Source: Chloroflexota bacterium
Lineage (GTDB): Bacteria; Chloroflexota; Anaerolineae; UBA7937; JACPPX01
Length of the DNA stretch: 12,952 bases
Assembly: GCA_016196905.1 (NCBI GenBank)
Contig: JACPWV010000201.1
Location: 1 to 12,952 of the forward strand
Direction of reading: 5' to 3'
Shown: one piece after another, positions 1-5,270 of the stretch
Position numbering within the stretch: the stretch's first letter is position 1
How the letters are laid out: every line of letters begins with the position of its first letter
Translations under genes and position numbers: made by a program
The notes under the pieces: model-generated
Told to the model about the DNA's origin: nothing
Database searches by the model: none
The model's input: the letters and a program-made list of their open reading frames with translations, nothing else

Positions 1-299
1 CTGACGTCGAAGTTAGCCGACGCGCTGTTCTCGTCGGAATCCGTGGCCGTACAGGTGACCGTGGTGGTGCCCAAGGGGAAGAGGGACTCCGAGGCGGGCG
101 AACACACCGGCGTGAGCGCCCCGTCCTCCACGTCCGAAGCCGTCGCCGTGTATGTCACGAAGGCTCCGTCCGGGCCCTCAGCCTCGGCGACGATATCCGC
201 GGGCACCTCCAGCGTGATCCCATCCTGCGCCAGGGCTAGCGAGGGGAACAAGGCAAGCGCAAGGACAAGGATTGGAATAAGCAAAATACGACGCGACAT
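1..299 (-). CDS. Secreted HYR-domain protein, 5' part (runs off left edge)
   Basis: Reading leftward from the ATG at 299-297 gives 99 codons open to the window edge. Residues 1-25 form a signal peptide: MSRR, a hydrophobic run rich in L, I and A, then an ALA-Q-type cleavage site. Residues about 27-99 match a HYR (hyalin repeat) immunoglobulin-like domain, with the hallmarks VTYTATASDVEDG, a cysteine in LTPVCSP, FPLGTTTVTCTATDS and the final A-x-F-x-V strand. The cysteine pair (C66, C83) is typical of HYR and would form a disulfide outside the cell. HYR domains usually occur in tandem on adhesive or surface proteins, so more repeats are expected beyond the edge. An AGGAGG at 308-313 (minus sense) supports the start. 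Partners and binding target cannot be told from this fragment. Confidence 0.85.
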   Translation of the reverse strand, partial: MSRRILLIPILVLALALFPSLALAQDGITLEVPADIVAEAEGPDGAFVTYTATASDVEDGALTPVCSPASESLFPLGTTTVTCTATDSDENSASANFDV

Positions 300-307
300 T
301 CTCCTAG

Positions 308-313
308 CCTCCT
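308..313 (-). promoter_or_regulatory. Ribosome binding site of the HYR-domain gene
   Basis: In minus-strand sense this is AGGAGG, 8 bases before the ATG ending at 297. It fixes the start of the partial secreted protein. A second AGGAG at 305-301 is too close to the ATG to be the main site. No convincing promoter for this gene was found; a TATAAG at 419-414 on the minus strand has no fitting -35 box. Confidence 0.7.
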
Positions 314-466
314 TCTTTCCAGTCGCAGCCGCAAGGGGTAATCTGAAACGCGATCTCACTTTGGACATACTTGACTCTCCTTCCGCTAGGGTCTCCCCCA
401 AGCGTCATCCACACTTATACCGAGGATCAAGCGAAATGGATACGATCGGTCACTCACCACTCGCCC

Positions 467-494
467 TTGCGCATGGCCGCGGGCGTGTTATCAT
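467..494 (+). promoter_or_regulatory. Possible sigma-70 promoter with extended -10
   Basis: TTGCGC (467-472) and TATCAT (489-494) are separated by 16 bases, and a TGT precedes the -10 box directly, giving an extended -10. Transcription would start near 501 and run into the structured stretch ending at the terminator at 725-746. Each box has mismatches to consensus, so this is only a candidate. Confidence 0.4.
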
Positions 495-500
495 CTGGTT

Positions 501-746
501 AACTAGCTGGCCGGGAGGTGCAGATCGAGCCCAGCGACCGTGGGGCACAAAGCGTCGAATACCCCGGCAAGCCGAATACCATTTGATTCGGCTATTAAAG
601 ATGAAAGGGCGGGAAACTTCGCGCATCCAGTTGCCATCACGGCCTCATAAAGGGCATCTCCCCGGCCGGGGGGTTAGCCTAAGGGAGATGCCTTTAGAAA
701 GGCGAGCGAGCCTTTCGCTTTTAAGGGAGGGGGCTCCCGATTTTTT
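501..746 (+). ncRNA. Candidate structured small RNA or leader of unknown class
   Basis: The stretch has a possible promoter just upstream and an intrinsic terminator at its end, so a transcript of about 245 bases is possible. Three perfect stems lie in it: GCCGAAT/ATTCGGC (571-577 with 586-592), GGCATCTCCC/GGGAGATGCC (653-662 with 683-692) and GAAAGGC/GCCTTTC (697-703 with 710-716). The last can be replaced by an overlapping pairing of AAAGGCGA (698-705) with TCGCTTTT (715-722), which ends just before the terminator stem, so an on/off switch is conceivable. I looked for signatures of RNase P RNA, tmRNA, SRP RNA, T-box, c-di-GMP, cobalamin, TPP, glycine and SAM elements and recognised none. 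It could be a free small RNA or an attenuated leader of the sigma operon at 945. Confidence 0.35.
725..746 (+). terminator. Intrinsic terminator upstream of the sigma operon
   Basis: A short GC stem GGGAG (725-729) / CTCCC (734-738) with a GGGG loop is followed by GA and six T residues (741-746). This is the form of a rho-independent terminator on the plus strand. No protein gene ends just before it, so it must end a non-coding transcript or attenuate the leader of the sigma factor gene. Confidence 0.6.
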
Positions 747-754
747 CGTCCTAG

Positions 755-781
755 CGGGTCACCCGAGGAGCCTCCTCGGGT
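755..781. repeat. Inverted repeat with competing arms
   Basis: The segment 761-781 is a 21-base palindrome broken only at its central base, with arms CCCGAGGAG and CTCCTCGGG. Its left arm can also pair with the upstream CGGGT (755-759), as CGGGT-c-ACCCG spans 755-765. Three related pieces (CGGGT, ACCCG, CGGGT) can therefore form two mutually exclusive stems in RNA. As DNA it could be an operator. No T-tract follows, so it is not a terminator. Confidence 0.55.
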
Positions 782-841
782 CCCGACAGTGTACTGCAAC
801 CTTAATACCGTCCGAGGGCGGCTGCGGTTACGGCCCCGTGA

Positions 842-868
842 GCTCCGGAGCGTGGTACGATCGTACCA
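842..868. promoter_or_regulatory. Two adjacent perfect palindromes, possible operator
   Basis: GCTCCGGAGC (842-851) and TGGTACGATCGTACCA (853-868) are each perfect palindromes, separated by one base, 77 bases before the sigma factor start. A symmetric 16-base site is what a dimeric repressor or activator would bind. On RNA the second could fold as a hairpin, but the T-run (873-877) is separated from it and part of the stem would be AT-rich, so a terminator role is less likely. Confidence 0.45.
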
Positions 869-944
869 TTCCCTTTTTAGGCCACCTCAGTGTATTCATA
901 GTGCGTAGCTTTCTCTTTGAAATCCATACCTCTCGAAAAACTCC

Positions 945-1547
945 ATGGGCAAGCGTATCCTTCGCTTTATGCTCAGCGGTATAGTAAGTAGACTGGCCGA
1001 GGAGGCCGAGTCCGCCTCGGAGGAGGAGCTCCTCCGCCGGGCGCGGGAACTGGACCCCCAGGCCCTGGGCGAACTTTACCGCCGCCATGTGGGAGCCATC
1101 TACCGCTACCTCCACTTGCGCGTGGGTCGGCGGGAGACCGCCGAGGATCTGGCCTCCGAGGTGTTCCTTAAAGCGCTGGAGAGCATCGGGAGCTACCAAT
1201 ATCGCGGCGTGCCCTTCGAGGCCTGGCTGTTCCGCATCGCTCACGATCGCCTGGTCGATTATTTCCGCCGCCAAGGCCGAGAAGCCGTATCACTTCCGGA
1301 GTCTCTTGCCAATGCCGCCGACAACCCTGGCTCCAAGGCTGAGGAATTCTGGCTGCAAGAGCGGGTGCGCTGGGCCCTGGGGCAACTGACGGATGAGCAA
1401 CACATGGTGATCAGCCTCAAGTTCGGCGAGGGGTTCACCAACGCTCAGGTGGCCCGTATCTTAAAAAAGAACGAGGGAGCCATCAAAGCCTTGCAACATC
1501 GAGCCCTGGCCAACTTGAAAAAGCTCCTTGCGGAGTACGAAGAATAA
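945..1547 (+). CDS. ECF-type RNA polymerase sigma factor
   Basis: This 200-residue protein has the two core domains of extracytoplasmic-function sigma factors. Region 2 covers about residues 38-110, with ALGELYRRHVGAIYRYL, the AEDLASEVFLKAL core-binding stretch and PFEAWLFRIAHDRLVDYFRR, which contacts the -10 element. Region 4 covers about 143-196, with LTDEQHMVISLKFGEGFTNAQVA and a helix-turn-helix for the -35 element. It would redirect RNA polymerase to a small regulon. The first ATG (945) was kept; an in-frame ATG at 969 would remove eight residues, and neither has a clear ribosome binding site, so the start is uncertain. A small membrane protein and a DUF5667-type membrane protein follow closely in the same direction, which suggests control by a membrane-held anti-sigma factor. 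The exact ECF subgroup is not determined. Confidence 0.92.
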   Translation: MGKRILRFMLSGIVSRLAEEAESASEEELLRRARELDPQALGELYRRHVGAIYRYLHLRVGRRETAEDLASEVFLKALESIGSYQYRGVPFEAWLFRIAHDRLVDYFRRQGREAVSLPESLANAADNPGSKAEEFWLQERVRWALGQLTDEQHMVISLKFGEGFTNAQVARILKKNEGAIKALQHRALANLKKLLAEYEE

Positions 1548-1569
1548 TCGACGATAGAAAGGAGTTACC

Positions 1570-1725
1570 ATGGAAGGAGTGGCCCTCTGGCAAGTGATGT
1601 TGGTGGGTGGGCTCACGGTGGGTTTCTTTGGCATCAGTTGGGGCATGCAGCTTTTCGGCACTCTGCGCGAGAAGCGGCGCCCTTCCAAAACCACATCGAA
1701 AGAAGCGATAAAAAGGTTAGAGTGA
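1570..1725 (+). CDS. Small single-helix membrane protein in the sigma cassette
   Basis: This 51-residue frame runs from the ATG at 1570 to the TGA at 1723-1725. It has a good ribosome binding site (AAAGGAG at 1558-1564). It starts MEGVALWQVM, has one hydrophobic glycine-rich segment at about residues 7-29 and ends in a basic, lysine/arginine-rich tail (residues 33-51), so the tail should face the cytoplasm. It lies 22 bases after the sigma factor and 6 bases before the DUF5667-type gene, so all three are probably one operon. I recognise no family. By position it could tune the release of the sigma factor or stabilise the anti-sigma protein in the membrane, but that is inference. Its short length makes it easy for gene finders to miss. 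Confidence 0.7.
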   Translation: MEGVALWQVMLVGGLTVGFFGISWGMQLFGTLREKRRPSKTTSKEAIKRLE

Positions 1726-1731
1726 AAGGTA

Positions 1732-2730
1732 ATGCAAGACCAGGCTTCTCAGTTGGATGAATACCTGCGGCGTCTGGACGGGGGCGGCGAACCACCCCGC
1801 GATCCAGAGCTGGCCGCTTTAGTGAGCTTGGCTGGCACTTTGCGGGGCATGGCTCGCCAGGAGCCCTCGCCGGCCTTCGTGGCCAGCCTGGAGCAGCGCC
1901 TGCTGCAGCGCGCCCAGGACCTGCGCCGCGCGCGCCCGGCTGCCGTTCCGCGCTTTTCCGGAGTATGGCGTCTGGGCTGGGCCAGCGTGGCCGCCTTGGC
2001 CCTGGCACTGGTCCTGGCCAGCGCCGGGACGATCTACGCCGCCCAGGGCAGCCTCCCCGGCGATCCCCTCTATCCCTTGAAGCGGGCGACGGAGGTCGTG
2101 CTGGGGACGGGGCATTTCGATCGAGCCGCGGAGCGCGGAGAGGAGATCGCCGCCTTGGCCTCTCAGGGGCGCTCGATCCCGGAATATGTGCTCGATGAGC
2201 TAGCCCAAGAGACGGAGGCGGCTCTGGCCGAGATCGAAAGCGCGCCGGAGGATCAGCGTGCGGCCTTGTTAGATAAACTCGGAGATCTCAGCGAGCGCCA
2301 TTACCAACTGTTGAGTCGCGTTGCTGGGCAGGTGGCGCCTGAAGCCGAGGATGCCTTATGGCACGCAATGGAAGCCTCGCGGCGCGGGCTCGAGCGTGCC
2401 GGGGAGATGATCGAGAAGCGACGCGATCCTCGGACTGAGAACGAAACGAGCGGGATGTCCCGCGCCGAGCAAAAAGCGGCGCGCAGCGCCCAGTTCCTGG
2501 CCGAGAAGTGCGCCTTTGCGGATAGTGAGGAGCTGCTTGCCTCCGGCGCCAGTCGAGGCACGCTCATGCGGGCCTGCCGACTGGCTACGGAAGCCTTCGC
2601 CCAGCCCACCACTGAGGACGTGTTGAGCATTGTGAACTGGCACGAGGTGGAAGGGCTCTCCTGGGCGGAGATTCGCGAGCGATTGGGCCTGCGAGGTGGG
2701 GGGGCGTCCCCCGGATCGCGGAGGAAATAG
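1732..2730 (+). CDS. DUF5667-type membrane protein, probable anti-sigma factor
   Basis: This 332-residue protein has a cytoplasmic N-terminal part of about 80 residues, starting with a charged stretch (SQLDEYLRRLDGG) and an amphipathic helix near 46-66. A single membrane helix follows at about 83-104, then an outside domain. The outside part opens with LPGDPLYPLKRATE (residues 108-121), the signature of DUF5667, a helical domain often found behind ECF sigma genes in Chloroflexota and Actinobacteria. Helices rich in E, R and A run to about 225. The C-terminal 80 residues (cysteines at 260 and 282) are not recognised. The order inside-helix-outside and the place behind a sigma factor fit an anti-sigma factor that holds the sigma factor until a signal arrives. 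No zinc-binding HxxxCxxC motif is visible. The GAAAGG just before the ATG overlaps the previous stop, which suggests translational coupling. Confidence 0.8.
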   Translation: MQDQASQLDEYLRRLDGGGEPPRDPELAALVSLAGTLRGMARQEPSPAFVASLEQRLLQRAQDLRRARPAAVPRFSGVWRLGWASVAALALALVLASAGTIYAAQGSLPGDPLYPLKRATEVVLGTGHFDRAAERGEEIAALASQGRSIPEYVLDELAQETEAALAEIESAPEDQRAALLDKLGDLSERHYQLLSRVAGQVAPEAEDALWHAMEASRRGLERAGEMIEKRRDPRTENETSGMSRAEQKAARSAQFLAEKCAFADSEELLASGASRGTLMRACRLATEAFAQPTTEDVLSIVNWHEVEGLSWAEIRERLGLRGGGASPGSRRK

Positions 2731-3031
2731 TCAGGGGGGCGATGCTGTTTCTGCGGAGGATGCGGGCGGTCACTCCTCGCCCGATCGAGGACGATCCTCG
2801 GCTAAGACCGATTAGGGGGATTTTTAATTTTCTTTCGGCATTGTGCAACTTTGTAAAACCCTGAATCCCCCGGCCGCGTCGAAGTGCCCCCCTTTAATAC
2901 CCCTCGCGTGTTGGGCCGGGAAATATCCAGTAAGTAGGCTCTTGACAGTGGGGCGAACTTTCTGCTATACTGCGATGGTTTCGCCTCGGTGTATTTGCAA
3001 ATCTCCTCGTCTACAAATTTAAGGTAAGTGT
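2731..3031 (+). other. Intergenic region before the winged-helix gene
   Basis: About 300 bases without a gene. A perfect small stem CGAGGA/TCCTCG (2786-2791 with 2795-2800) lies after the DUF5667-type gene, but its T-run starts some 20 bases later, so it is at best a poor terminator. GGGGGATT (2815-2822) and AATCCCCC (2864-2871) form an eight-base inverted repeat with a wide spacer. The rest holds a strong promoter (2942-2971) and a leader with a ten-base palindrome, ATTTGCAAAT (2993-3002). Confidence 0.6.
2942..2971 (+). promoter_or_regulatory. Strong sigma-70 promoter of the winged-helix gene
   Basis: A perfect -35 box TTGACA (2942-2947) and a near-perfect -10 box TATACT (2966-2971) are 18 bases apart. 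Transcription should start near 2978, leaving a leader of about 54 bases before the ATG at 3032. This is the best promoter in the window and points to housekeeping expression. The ATTTGCAAAT palindrome at 2993-3002 lies just downstream of the start point, where a bound repressor could block it. Confidence 0.8.
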
Positions 3032-3388
3032 ATGGTGAAGAGGAAGGCCCCGCGAAGTAGCAAACCCAAGCCGACCGGTCGGCTGCGGGTGGGAGGCTTC
3101 TCCCTCGATCTTGATCGCCGCTGCGTGGTGCGCAAGGACGGCAACGAGCAACGGCTCACCCCCAAGCAGTGCGCCCTGCTCTATACCTTCATCAACCGCG
3201 GGGGCCAGGTGCTGACCCGTCGCTTCTTGATGAAGGAGATCTGGGAGACAGATTATTTAGGCGATACCCGCACTCTGGATGTCCACGTACGCTGGCTGCG
3301 CGAGAAGATCGAAGAGGAGCCCTCCCAACCCGTTTATCTGCGCACGGTGCGGGGGGTAGGGTATCGCTTCGAGGCGCCCAAGAGGTAA
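3032..3388 (+). CDS. Stand-alone OmpR/PhoB-type winged-helix regulator
   Basis: This 118-residue protein is almost entirely one DNA-binding domain of the Trans_reg_C (OmpR/PhoB C-terminal) type. A basic N-terminal tail (residues 1-16, rich in K, R and P) is followed by the beta platform (about 17-36), the first helices (RLTPKQCALLYTFINRGGQVLTRRFLMKEIW, split over 41-71), the recognition helix (TRTLDVHVRWLREKIE, 79-94) and the wing hairpin (LRTVRGVGYRFE, 103-114). No receiver domain is present and none is encoded next to it, so it cannot be switched by phosphorylation in the usual way. It could act constitutively, through its own expression level, or with a separate partner. A weak AAGGT precedes the ATG at 3032. 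A terminator follows directly, so it is probably transcribed alone. Its targets are unknown. Confidence 0.9.
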   Translation: MVKRKAPRSSKPKPTGRLRVGGFSLDLDRRCVVRKDGNEQRLTPKQCALLYTFINRGGQVLTRRFLMKEIWETDYLGDTRTLDVHVRWLREKIEEEPSQPVYLRTVRGVGYRFEAPKR

Positions 3389-3400
3389 CGGTTCCGCGGA

Positions 3401-3424
3401 GCCCCAGGTAGTGGGGGCCTTTTT
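3401..3424 (+). terminator. Intrinsic terminator after the winged-helix gene
   Basis: GCCCCA (3401-3406) pairs with TGGGGGC (3412-3418, one G bulged) across a short loop and is followed by five T residues (3420-3424). It lies 13 bases after the stop codon of the winged-helix gene and separates it from the hydrolase gene. Confidence 0.8.
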
Positions 3425-3437
3425 ATGGGCGGCGGTC

Positions 3438-3447
3438 GGAGGAGGGG
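3438..3447 (+). promoter_or_regulatory. Ribosome binding site deciding the hydrolase start
   Basis: GGAGGAGGGG lies 5 bases before the ATG at 3453. It shows that translation starts there and not at the upstream in-frame GTG at 3411, which sits inside the terminator stem of the previous gene. Confidence 0.8.
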
Positions 3448-3452
3448 AGAAG

Positions 3453-4073
3453 ATGATCGATCGCATCACCTGGCTGGGACACGCCAGCTTCCGGATCGAT
3501 GGGCCCAAAACGGTGTATATCGATCCTTGGAAAATCCGGGGGGGTGCCAGCGCCGACCTCATCCTGATCACCCATTCGCACTATGATCACCTGTCCGCCG
3601 AGGATGTGGCCAAGATCCAAGGGCCGCGCACGGTCATCGTGGCCACCGCCGATTCGGCCAAGCAGCTCCAGGGCGATGTGCGGGTGGTGAAACCTGGCGA
3701 TCGGCTCACCCTCGACGGTGTCTCCATCGAGGTGGTGTCTGCCTATAACACCAACAAACAGTTCCATCCCCGGACCAACAACTGGGTGGGCTACGTCGTG
3801 GAACTGGGCGGGAGCCGCATTTACCATCCGGGGGATACCGACCTCATCCCGGAGATGGAGCGGGTGCGTTGCGACATCGCGCTGTTGCCGGTGAGCGGGA
3901 CTTATGTGATGACCGCCCAGGAGGCGGCGCAGGCAGCCAACAAAATCAAGCCCCGGTTCGCCATCCCCATGCACTACGGAGACATCGTGGGCTCCCGCGT
4001 CGATGCGGAGAAGTTCAAGGAGCTGGCAGCTTGCGAGGTGCGCATCCTGGAGCCGACCGATCGTCCGCCTTAG
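3453..4073 (+). CDS. UPF0173-type metal-dependent hydrolase (metallo-beta-lactamase fold)
   Basis: This 206-residue protein has the full metal site of the metallo-beta-lactamase fold. It shows GHASFRI near the start (residues 9-15), the HSHYDHLS motif (41-48; H41, H43, D45 and H46 as ligands), the GDTDL bridging aspartate (D128) and the final histidine in MHYGD (H174). Length and the short, lid-free form fit the UPF0173/UlaG-like group, soluble cytoplasmic enzymes thought to hydrolyse phosphodiester, lactone or similar bonds; the true substrate is not known. The ATG at 3453 was chosen because of a strong ribosome binding site. The radical SAM gene follows 52 bases later in the same direction, but has its own ribosome binding site and possibly its own weak promoter, so a shared pathway is not established. 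Confidence 0.9.
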   Translation: MIDRITWLGHASFRIDGPKTVYIDPWKIRGGASADLILITHSHYDHLSAEDVAKIQGPRTVIVATADSAKQLQGDVRVVKPGDRLTLDGVSIEVVSAYNTNKQFHPRTNNWVGYVVELGGSRIYHPGDTDLIPEMERVRCDIALLPVSGTYVMTAQEAAQAANKIKPRFAIPMHYGDIVGSRVDAEKFKELAACEVRILEPTDRPP

Positions 4074-4125
4074 GCGGGCGCATTGGAAGCCCCTTCGTGG
4101 TTGGTGCTAAAATAAGGGGGGCGAA

Positions 4126-5205
4126 ATGGCCATGACTCTCGTCACCTCGCCTGAGACGAGGACGCTGGCGGAGATCCTGGACGAGCGCAGCGTGCCCGGC
4201 GAGCTGTACGAGCGCTTGCCGGACAACAAAGTCCGCTGCTACGCCTGCGGGCATCGCTGCCTGATCTTCGACGGGCAGCGGGGCATCTGCAAGGTTCGCT
4301 ACAACCGCGGAGGCAGCCTCTATGTTCCCCACGGCTATGTGGGGGCCCTCCAGTGTGACCCCACCGAGAAGAAGCCCTTCAACCACGTGTTGCCCGGCTC
4401 CTACACCCTCACCTTCGGCATGCTGGGCTGCGATTACCACTGCCCTTACTGTCAGAACTGGCTCACCTCCCAGACCCTGCGCGATCCCCAAGCTTGGGTG
4501 GCGCCCACTGAGATAACCCCCCAGCAGATGGTGAGCCTGGCCGAGCGCTACGGGGCTCGTATGATCGGCAGTTCCTACAACGAGCCCCTGATCACCTCTG
4601 AGTGGGCGGTGGATATCTTCCGCCAGGCCAAGGCCCATGGGCTGCGCACCGCTTATATCTCCAACGGCAACGCCACCCGCGAGGTCCTGGAGTACATCCG
4701 CCCCTGGGTCGACTGCTATAAGATCGATTTGAAATCGATGTCGGACAAGAGATATCGCACTCTGGGAGGCGTGCTCAGCCACGTCTTAGAAGCCATCGCC
4801 AGGGTATACGAGATGGGCTTCTGGATCGAAGTGGTCACTCTGGTGGTGCCCGGCTTCAATGACTCCGACCAGGAGTTGCGCCAGGCCGCCCGCTACCTGG
4901 CCTCCATCTCGGTGGACATCCCTTGGCACGTCACCGCTTTTCATAAAGATTACAAGATGATCGATCCCGACAACACCCCCGCCAGCACTTTGGTGCGCGC
5001 CGCGCGCATCGGCCAGGAGGAGGGCCTGCGCTACGTTTACGCCGGCAATCTGCCGGGGATGGTGGGGCCATTCGAGAACACTTACTGCCCTAACTGCCAG
5101 ACACTTTTGATAGAGCGCTACGGTTACCGCATCGTGCTGGATCGGCTCACCGGCCGGGGGAGCTGTCCTGACTGTGGGACGGCCATCCCTGGCATTTGGA
5201 GCTGA
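4126..5205 (+). CDS. amrS: AmrS-like radical SAM enzyme (AmmeMemoRadiSam type)
   Basis: This 359-residue protein belongs to the radical SAM group related to pyruvate formate-lyase activating enzyme. An N-terminal cysteine cluster (C38, C41, C45, C55: CYACGHRC then GICKVR) precedes the cluster-binding motif CDYHCPYC (C102, C106, C109), which holds the 4Fe-4S centre that cleaves S-adenosylmethionine. GSSYNEP (149-154), YISNGN (177-182) and DLKSM (201-205) are typical of the AmmeMemoRadiSam branch. A C-terminal zinc ribbon follows (C321, C324, C347, C350). The usual partners AMMECR1 (AmmA) and Memo (AmmB) are not in the window; no fusion to them is seen. The reaction is unsettled in the family. 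AGGGGG at 4115-4120 supports the ATG at 4126. A stable hairpin follows the stop. The gene symbol rests on motifs only. Confidence 0.88.
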   Translation: MAMTLVTSPETRTLAEILDERSVPGELYERLPDNKVRCYACGHRCLIFDGQRGICKVRYNRGGSLYVPHGYVGALQCDPTEKKPFNHVLPGSYTLTFGMLGCDYHCPYCQNWLTSQTLRDPQAWVAPTEITPQQMVSLAERYGARMIGSSYNEPLITSEWAVDIFRQAKAHGLRTAYISNGNATREVLEYIRPWVDCYKIDLKSMSDKRYRTLGGVLSHVLEAIARVYEMGFWIEVVTLVVPGFNDSDQELRQAARYLASISVDIPWHVTAFHKDYKMIDPDNTPASTLVRAARIGQEEGLRYVYAGNLPGMVGPFENTYCPNCQTLLIERYGYRIVLDRLTGRGSCPDCGTAIPGIWS

Positions 5206-5219
5206 ACGACTGCCAAGCC

Positions 5220-5250
5220 GAAGCGGGTGGCCCGCAGGGCCTCCCGCTTC
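5220..5250 (+). terminator. Stable hairpin, probable terminator after amrS
   Basis: GAAGCGGG (5220-5227) pairs perfectly with CCCGCTTC (5243-5250), and inside it GGCCC (5229-5233) pairs with GGGCC (5237-5241), with one T-T mismatch and a GCA loop. The 13-pair stem begins 15 bases after the amrS stop. Only TTGTCC follows, so the T-run is weak; it may terminate partly, or protect the amrS mRNA end. It lies before the lipoprotein start. Confidence 0.6.
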
Positions 5251-5270
5251 TTGTCCAACCAGGTATCCCC

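Larger units (their letters stand above)
300..944. other. Long gene-free region with structured elements
   Basis: About 645 bases lie between the leftward HYR gene and the rightward sigma factor gene. An open frame crosses it on the plus strand, but that frame also runs antisense through the HYR gene, has no family resemblance and no good codon pattern, so I treat the region as non-coding. It is less GC-rich than the flanking genes. Contents from left to right are the HYR ribosome binding site, a possible rightward promoter (467-494), hairpins at 571-592, 653-692 and 697-716, a terminator (725-746), competing stems at 755-781, and two touching palindromes (842-868). The promoter of the sigma gene itself is not obvious. 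Confidence 0.75.

Noticed and set aside
501..746. Cyclic di-GMP riboswitch, tmRNA, RNase P RNA or SRP RNA
   Set aside because: The conserved cores of these RNAs were looked for and not found, and the length does not suit RNase P RNA or tmRNA.
43..984. Open frame of 313 codons on the plus strand
   Set aside because: It is antisense to the signal-peptide and HYR coding sequence at 1-299, crosses hairpins and a terminator, and shows no family resemblance. The minus-strand partial gene explains its left part better.
828..1274. 148-codon minus-strand frame
   Set aside because: It is antisense to sigma region 2, which has clear family motifs; no ribosome binding site or domain supports it.
2815..2871. 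Inverted repeat GGGGGATT / AATCCCCC
   Set aside because: Eight-base arms with a 41-base spacer and no further structure may well be chance.
3411..3452. Earlier GTG start for the metallo-hydrolase
   Set aside because: It lies inside the terminator of the previous gene, and the ATG at 3453 has a much better ribosome binding site and matches the start expected for the family.
4083..4113. Promoter TTGGAA / TAAAAT before amrS
   Set aside because: The spacing of 19 bases and only moderate boxes make it too weak to list as a feature.
5196..5270. Upstream TTG start for the lipoprotein
   Set aside because: It would overlap amrS, include the hairpin and put 25 residues before the signal peptide.
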